NCBI GenBank assembly: GCA_030045215.1
Contig: JASIBJ010000210.1
Location: 1-9,335 of the forward strand
Source of the DNA: Streptosporangiaceae bacterium
GTDB lineage: Bacteria; Actinomycetota; Actinomycetes; Streptosporangiales; Streptosporangiaceae
Direction: 5' to 3'
Length of the DNA: 9,335 nt
Under the pieces are notes generated by a model. The model did no database searches and had not been told where the DNA came from. It saw nothing but the letters and a program-made list of their open reading frames with translations. Shown here one piece after another: positions 6,442 to 9,335 of the stretch; position 1 is the stretch's first letter, and each line of letters starts with the position of its first letter. The translations under genes were made by a program, and so were the position numbers.

Positions 6442-6470
6442 CTGCACTCAGCAGTCCTACTGCACTCAGC
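6442..6470. repeat. Two direct copies of an 11-base sequence in the fdxA leader
   Basis: CTGCACTCAGC occurs at 6442-6452 and exactly again at 6460-6470, 18 bases apart start to start, within a somewhat longer imperfect 18-base tandem unit. The first copy is also part of a short inverted repeat (CTGC-ACTCA-GCAG). The pair lies 20-50 bases upstream of the fdxA ribosome binding site. It could be a pair of protein sites on nearly two helical turns or a chance duplication. Confidence 0.55.
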
Positions 6471-6564
6471 GGTTCGACTGACCCAAGTGTTGCGGCTTAA
6501 CACCAGTATCGGTTTCCCTGCGGATCGCGGCGCAAGGGCCCGGTCCCCTGGGGATGGCAGGCTA

Positions 6565-7479
6565 TCAGCCAAACACCACGGTAGTAGCCAGGGCCGGCGC
6601 CTGCGCCACCGACCGGGACGAGGACGAAAGCGAGGAAGGAGAGGAGGAGCCACTCCTGGCTCGCTGGCGGACCCAGCTACCCGAAGCCTGGGTGGCAAAC
6701 CACTCATAACCCAGGTACCGGACATCGCTGATGCCATAGCTGCTGGCATGTGAGATGAGCCAGGCCGCCACCGCCCAGCCCAGGCTGGACCGGTCCACCC
6801 GGATCGCCATCGCCGGGTCGTCGGCCCGATCGCTCCGCAGATAGCCGAATGCGCTGGTCAGAGCGGCTGCAGCCGCCGCTAGCCGCGGCTTGCCGGTCGG
6901 GCTGGCGTAATAGCAGGACAGCGCGTGCGGCTCGACGCCGTAGAACGCGCTGGCGAGCTGGGCGCCCACGGTCGCGTACTGGTCGTAGGCATAACCATCG
7001 GCGCTGCGCTGGACCGCCTGGGCCGCCTCGTAGACCGGCATCCGCAGGTAGCCAGGGACGGCCACCAGGGCCGCGAAGAATCGGCCGGAGGCATAGACCG
7101 GGTTCATGATCTCCTGCGGCGTGCCCCAGCCCATTGACGGCCGTTGCTGGAAGACGCCGAGCGAGTCGCGGTCGCCGTAATTCAGATCGGCCATTTTGGA
7201 TTCCTGGAGCGCGGCCGCGTACGCGATCGTCACCGCCCTGATGGGCAGGTCGTGCCGGGCCGCCACGCCGGCGATGGTCGCGGCGATGGCGGCCTGACTG
7301 ACAGTCAGCGGCAGCGGCTGCCTGTCGGCGACGGCCGTGCACGAGGTCGGTTGCGGGATCAGCGGAACGTGCTTGACCTTCACCACGTAGTAGACGCCCG
7401 CCACGATAAGCAGTACTACGAGTGCCGCGGCCACGCGGGCCAGCCGCGACGAGCGGACCGGCTGCGGGCTGTTCGGCAC
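6565..7479 (-). CDS. Membrane-anchored lysozyme/transglycosylase-like extracytoplasmic protein
   Basis: This 304-residue protein has an N-terminal membrane helix at about 13-34 preceded by arginines, so the rest should lie outside the membrane. Residues about 60-195 contain ALQESKMADLNYGDRDSLGVFQQRPSMGWGT, resembling the core of lysozyme-fold transglycosylases: Glu93 in the QES context as candidate catalytic acid and a conserved GVFQQRPS-like substrate segment. This belongs to a widespread actinomycete family often filed under uninformative names such as heavy metal transporter; nothing here suggests metal transport. A second small domain (about 225-272, GWAVAAWLISHASSYGISDVRYLGYEW) recurs in the family. 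Cys47 and Cys189 may pair. The last 30 residues are a Ser-rich low-complexity tail. The GTG start has a TAGCTT hexamer six bases upstream and no usable Shine-Dalgarno. It is divergent from dapD, which fits a cell-wall role; activity on peptidoglycan is inferred. Confidence 0.82.
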   Translation of the reverse strand: MPNSPQPVRSSRLARVAAALVVLLIVAGVYYVVKVKHVPLIPQPTSCTAVADRQPLPLTVSQAAIAATIAGVAARHDLPIRAVTIAYAAALQESKMADLNYGDRDSLGVFQQRPSMGWGTPQEIMNPVYASGRFFAALVAVPGYLRMPVYEAAQAVQRSADGYAYDQYATVGAQLASAFYGVEPHALSCYYASPTGKPRLAAAAAALTSAFGYLRSDRADDPAMAIRVDRSSLGWAVAAWLISHASSYGISDVRYLGYEWFATQASGSWVRQRARSGSSSPSSLSSSSRSVAQAPALATTVVFG

Positions 7480-7485
7480 GGTACG

Positions 7486-7491
7486 AAGCTA
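7486..7491 (-). promoter_or_regulatory. Candidate -10 box (TAGCTT) of the lytic-enzyme gene
   Basis: TAGCTT on the minus strand fits TANNNT and ends six bases before the GTG at 7479. The purine-rich GGAGAGGG further upstream is too far from the start to be a ribosome binding site. Transcription probably begins at the start codon. Confidence 0.5.
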
Positions 7492-7508
7492 CCCTCTCCT
7501 CGCGACGC

Positions 7509-7514
7509 TAGGCT
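7509..7514 (+). promoter_or_regulatory. Candidate -10 box (TAGGCT) of dapD
   Basis: TAGGCT fits TANNNT and ends eight bases before the ATG at 7523; the intervening bases hold no Shine-Dalgarno. It lies exactly 17 bases from the oppositely directed -10 box at 7486-7491, so the two promoters overlap. Confidence 0.5.
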
Positions 7515-7522
7515 GCGTCCCC

Positions 7523-8401
7523 ATGAACGCTTTGCCTGACGAGTCGGCTTCGGCCGATGCCACCAGCCCCCCTGCCCCGGCTTCGCCGTTGCCATCGGTC
7601 ATCGACGAGCTATGGGATCGGCGGGCCGACCTAACTCCCGACGACACGGTGGCTTCCGAGCAGGTGGTGGCCGCTGTCGACATGATCGACTCGGGCCGGG
7701 CGCGCACCGCGTGGGTGGCCGGCGATTCCGGCCAGGTCGTGGTCGATGAGCGCGCCAAGCGGGCGATCCTGCTGGCATTCCGCGTCCTGCCGATGGTCGA
7801 ATCCCAGGTTGGCGATTTCCGCTACAACGACCGCGTGCCGCTGACGACGCGGCTCGACGGGGTTCGGGCGGTGCCTGGGTCGATCGTTCGCTGGGGGGCC
7901 TACGTGGCGCCGGGTGCGGTGCTGATGCCGTCGTTTGTCAACATCGGCGCTTACGTCGACTCCGGCACGATGGTCGACACCTGGGCAACGGTCGGCTCGT
8001 GTGCTCAGATCGGCAGGAACGTGCACCTGGCCGGCGGCGTGGGCATTGGCGGCGTGCTCGAGCCGCCCAACGCCGTTCCCGTGGTCATCGAGGATGACGC
8101 ATTCATCAGCTCGCGCTGCATGGTCGTCGAGGGGGCGAGGGTCCGGGCCGGGGCCGTGCTCGGTGCCGGCACCATCCTCACGAAGACAACGCACGTGATT
8201 GACGTGCAGACCGGCGAGGAACTGGCGCGCGGTGAGGTGCCGGCCTGGTCGGTTTGTGTCGGCGGCACCCGGACGAGGAAATTCGACGGCGGTGAGTTCG
8301 GCCTGCCGTGCGTGCTCGTGCTCAAGCGGTTGCCAGAAGGCAGCGCCCACGACAAGGCGGCGCTCAACGAGATTCTGCGCGATCACGGGGTTAGCGGCTG
8401 A
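7523..8401 (+). CDS. dapD: 2,3,4,5-tetrahydropyridine-2,6-dicarboxylate N-succinyltransferase, E. coli-type
   Basis: DapD transfers succinyl from succinyl-CoA to tetrahydrodipicolinate, opening the succinylase branch of DAP and lysine synthesis; its product is the substrate of DapC. The 292-residue protein has an N-terminal helical domain (about 24-98), FRYNDRVPL (99-107), and a left-handed beta-helix of hexapeptide repeats (about 118-215). The stretch from VLMPSFVNIGAYVDSGTMVD through TWATVGSCAQIG to GGVGIGGVLEP (133-181) is almost diagnostic of the E. coli/proteobacterial DapD family. The C-terminus ends with LNEILRD as in that family. This differs from the mycobacterial and streptomycete DapD, whose sequence around the active site is quite different. 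The first 22 residues are a Ser/Pro/Ala-rich extension. The ATG at 7523 is supported by the TANNNT box eight bases upstream. dapE is not adjacent on either side; the LOG gene follows after 90 bases. Confidence 0.95.
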   Translation: MNALPDESASADATSPPAPASPLPSVIDELWDRRADLTPDDTVASEQVVAAVDMIDSGRARTAWVAGDSGQVVVDERAKRAILLAFRVLPMVESQVGDFRYNDRVPLTTRLDGVRAVPGSIVRWGAYVAPGAVLMPSFVNIGAYVDSGTMVDTWATVGSCAQIGRNVHLAGGVGIGGVLEPPNAVPVVIEDDAFISSRCMVVEGARVRAGAVLGAGTILTKTTHVIDVQTGEELARGEVPAWSVCVGGTRTRKFDGGEFGLPCVLVLKRLPEGSAHDKAALNEILRDHGVSG

Positions 8402-8478
8402 TTCGAGCGGAACGAGGTGGTCGCCGCCAGCCACGGGTTCGCCGGCGAGTGCGGTCCTGGCCACAGGATTGTGCCAGC

Positions 8479-8484
8479 TACCTT
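8479..8484 (+). promoter_or_regulatory. Candidate -10 box (TACCTT) of the LOG gene
   Basis: TACCTT fits TANNNT and ends seven bases before the ATG at 8492, with no Shine-Dalgarno between. It argues for ATG 8492 over the upstream in-frame GTG at 8417 and for separate transcription from dapD. The rest of the 90-base gap (8402-8491) shows no other clear signal. Confidence 0.5.
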
Positions 8485-8491
8485 AGCGGGC

Positions 8492-9271
8492 ATGAGCCTC
8501 AACTCCGAGTCCCGGCGGCGGCTGCGCCGGCAGGGCCCAGCCACGCTGCGTGGCAAGCACATCCCGAAGACCACGACGGACCAGCGCCTGCTCGACTGGC
8601 GCGGGCCCAGCGACTGGGTGCATACCGATCCGTGGCGGGTGCTGCGCATTCAGGCCGAGTTCGTGGAGGGCTTCGGGTTGCTGGCCGAGCTGGGCCAGGC
8701 CGTATCGGTGTTCGGCTCGGCTCGCTCGCCGGTCGGCAGCGCCGAGTATGAGTGCGCCGAGTTGATTGGCGCCGGGCTGGCGAAGGCCGGCTATGCGGTG
8801 ATCACCGGCGGGGGCCCAGGGGTCATGGAGGCCGCCAATAAGGGCGCCGTCAGCCAGGGCGGCGTGTCGGTCGGTCTCGGCATCGAGTTGCCGCTGGAGC
8901 AGGGCCTCAACGAGTACGTCGAGATCGGGCTGGAGTTCCGGTATTTCTTCGTGCGCAAGACGGTGTTCGTCAAGTACTCGCAGGCGTTCGTGGTGCTGCC
9001 TGGCGGCTTCGGCACCCTGGACGAGCTATTCGAGGCGGTTACGCTCGTGCAAACCGGCAAGATCACGCAGTTCCCGATCGTTCTCGTCGGCAGTGAGTAC
9101 TGGCGCGGGCTGCAGGACTGGATCACCGGCACGCTGCTGGCCGAGGGCAAGATCTCGCCTATGGACCCCGAGCTGCTGAGGGTTGTCGACGACCCGGCCG
9201 AGGTGGTTCGGATCATCGTTGACGCCCACAGCCAGGGCACTGGCCGCCGCAACGGCTACGACATGACCTGA
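8492..9271 (+). CDS. LOG family protein (TIGR00730), putative cytokinin riboside 5'-monophosphate phosphoribohydrolase
   Basis: This 259-residue cytoplasmic protein has the Rossmann-like LOG fold. Family members cleave nucleoside 5'-monophosphates, classically cytokinin ribotides, into base and ribose 5-phosphate; the bacterial substrate is often unknown. Key motifs are SVFGSAR (72-78), GGGPGVMEAANKGA (106-119), the RYFFVRK segment with candidate catalytic Arg155, and PGGFGTLDELFE (170-181) with Glu178. Residues 1-60 (including TTTDQRLLDWRGPSDWVHTDPWRVLRIQAEFVEGF) are the N-terminal region of the long actinobacterial form, longer than the roughly 190-residue short form. The ATG at 8492 is chosen because family similarity and the -10-like TACCTT seven bases upstream agree; the GTG at 8417 would add 25 residues without support. 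In other actinomycetes a LOG gene often lies near dap genes, as here. Substrate specificity is inference. Confidence 0.92.
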   Translation: MSLNSESRRRLRRQGPATLRGKHIPKTTTDQRLLDWRGPSDWVHTDPWRVLRIQAEFVEGFGLLAELGQAVSVFGSARSPVGSAEYECAELIGAGLAKAGYAVITGGGPGVMEAANKGAVSQGGVSVGLGIELPLEQGLNEYVEIGLEFRYFFVRKTVFVKYSQAFVVLPGGFGTLDELFEAVTLVQTGKITQFPIVLVGSEYWRGLQDWITGTLLAEGKISPMDPELLRVVDDPAEVVRIIVDAHSQGTGRRNGYDMT

Positions 9272-9277
9272 GCTGAG

Positions 9278-9316
9278 CGTTCCGGCCGGGCGGGTTCAGG
9301 CGGGCGCGGCGGAACG
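9278..9316 (+). terminator. Possible hairpin downstream of the LOG gene
   Basis: Seven-base arms CGTTCCG (9278-9284) and CGGAACG (9310-9316) flank a 25-base GC-rich spacer, beginning six bases after the LOG stop. There is no T tract. It could be a transcript-end structure; the remaining bases to 9335 hold no recognisable gene start. Confidence 0.3.
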
Positions 9317-9335
9317 GTCTGCGAGCGCCCGGCAC

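Larger units (their letters stand above)
6409..6564 (-). promoter_or_regulatory. Upstream region of the fdxA-dapC operon
   Basis: This 156-base gap lies between the end of the lytic-enzyme gene and fdxA, both on the minus strand. It begins with tandem stops (TGA TAG) and a GC-rich symmetrical stretch (TCCCC-T-GGGGA at 6544-6554) that might help end upstream transcription, although there is no T tract. A GATACT hexamer on the minus strand, with TTGCGC 19 bases upstream of it, is a possible but sub-optimal promoter. The 11-base direct repeats and the ribosome binding site follow. Confidence 0.35.

Noticed and set aside
6409..6447. Longer ferredoxin start at 6447
   Set aside because: The extra residues are Glu/Ser-rich and cover the ribosome binding site; the GTG at 6408 aligns with the family N-terminus.
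6505..6530. GGAAAC...GTT resembling a SigR/SigE stress promoter upstream of fdxA
   Set aside because: The two elements are only about ten bases apart, far from the required 16-19.
8417..8491. Upstream GTG start at 8417 for the LOG gene
   Set aside because: The 25 extra residues lack family similarity, and the TACCTT box seven bases before ATG 8492 gives a better start.
1..9335. CRISPR arrays, transposases, integrases, tRNA/rRNA genes, toxin-antitoxin or defence modules
   Set aside because: No regularly spaced repeats, no matching protein motifs and no tRNA-like cloverleaf were noticed on either strand.

Overview
The window is high-GC DNA with G/C-rich third codon positions and frequent GTG starts. 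It carries gene families typical of Actinomycetota: a DrrAB-like ABC exporter, a 7Fe ferredoxin next to an actinobacterial-type DapC, and a long-form LOG protein. A filamentous or spore-forming actinomycete of the Streptosporangiales/Streptomycetales kind fits best, but the species cannot be named from this sequence. Nearly all of the window is coding. No gap exceeds about 160 bases, and I see no tRNA, rRNA, IS element, CRISPR array or prophage gene.

Layout. (1) Bases 2-1623, plus strand: the 3' part of a DrrA-like ABC ATPase, overlapping by one base with a six-helix DrrB-like permease. (2) Bases 1660-3513, minus strand: a 617-residue protein joining an N-terminal segment that resembles region 2 of ECF sigma factors, a disordered Ala/Pro/Gly linker, one membrane helix and a large extracytoplasmic beta-propeller-like domain. 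(3) Bases 3658-4407, minus strand: a GNAT acetyltransferase. It is divergent from a small DUF2087 protein (4566-4871, plus) across a 158-base region holding two perfect palindromes. (4) Bases 4910-6408, minus strand: fdxA-dapC, a ferredoxin and succinyl-DAP aminotransferase pair. (5) Bases 6565-7479, minus strand: a membrane-anchored lysozyme/transglycosylase-like protein, divergent from dapD (7523-8401, plus). (6) Bases 8492-9271, plus strand: a LOG-family nucleoside-monophosphate phosphoribohydrolase.

The common thread of the right half is diaminopimelate and cell-wall supply. DapD and DapC catalyse consecutive steps of the succinylase branch of DAP/lysine synthesis, and a probable wall-lytic enzyme shares a tiny promoter region with dapD. 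DapE, the next enzyme, is not in the window. The DapD is of the E. coli type rather than the type known from Mycobacterium and Streptomyces.

The clearest unexplained features are: the sigma-region-2/membrane/propeller fusion that lacks sigma region 4; the repeated placement of a -10-like hexamer 6-8 bases before a start codon without a Shine-Dalgarno, which suggests leaderless mRNAs for five genes; the back-to-back overlapping promoters between dapD and the lytic gene; and the palindromes between the GNAT and DUF2087 genes. Otherwise this is a mostly ordinary chromosomal region. I did not find a convincing new defence, mobile or biosynthetic system.
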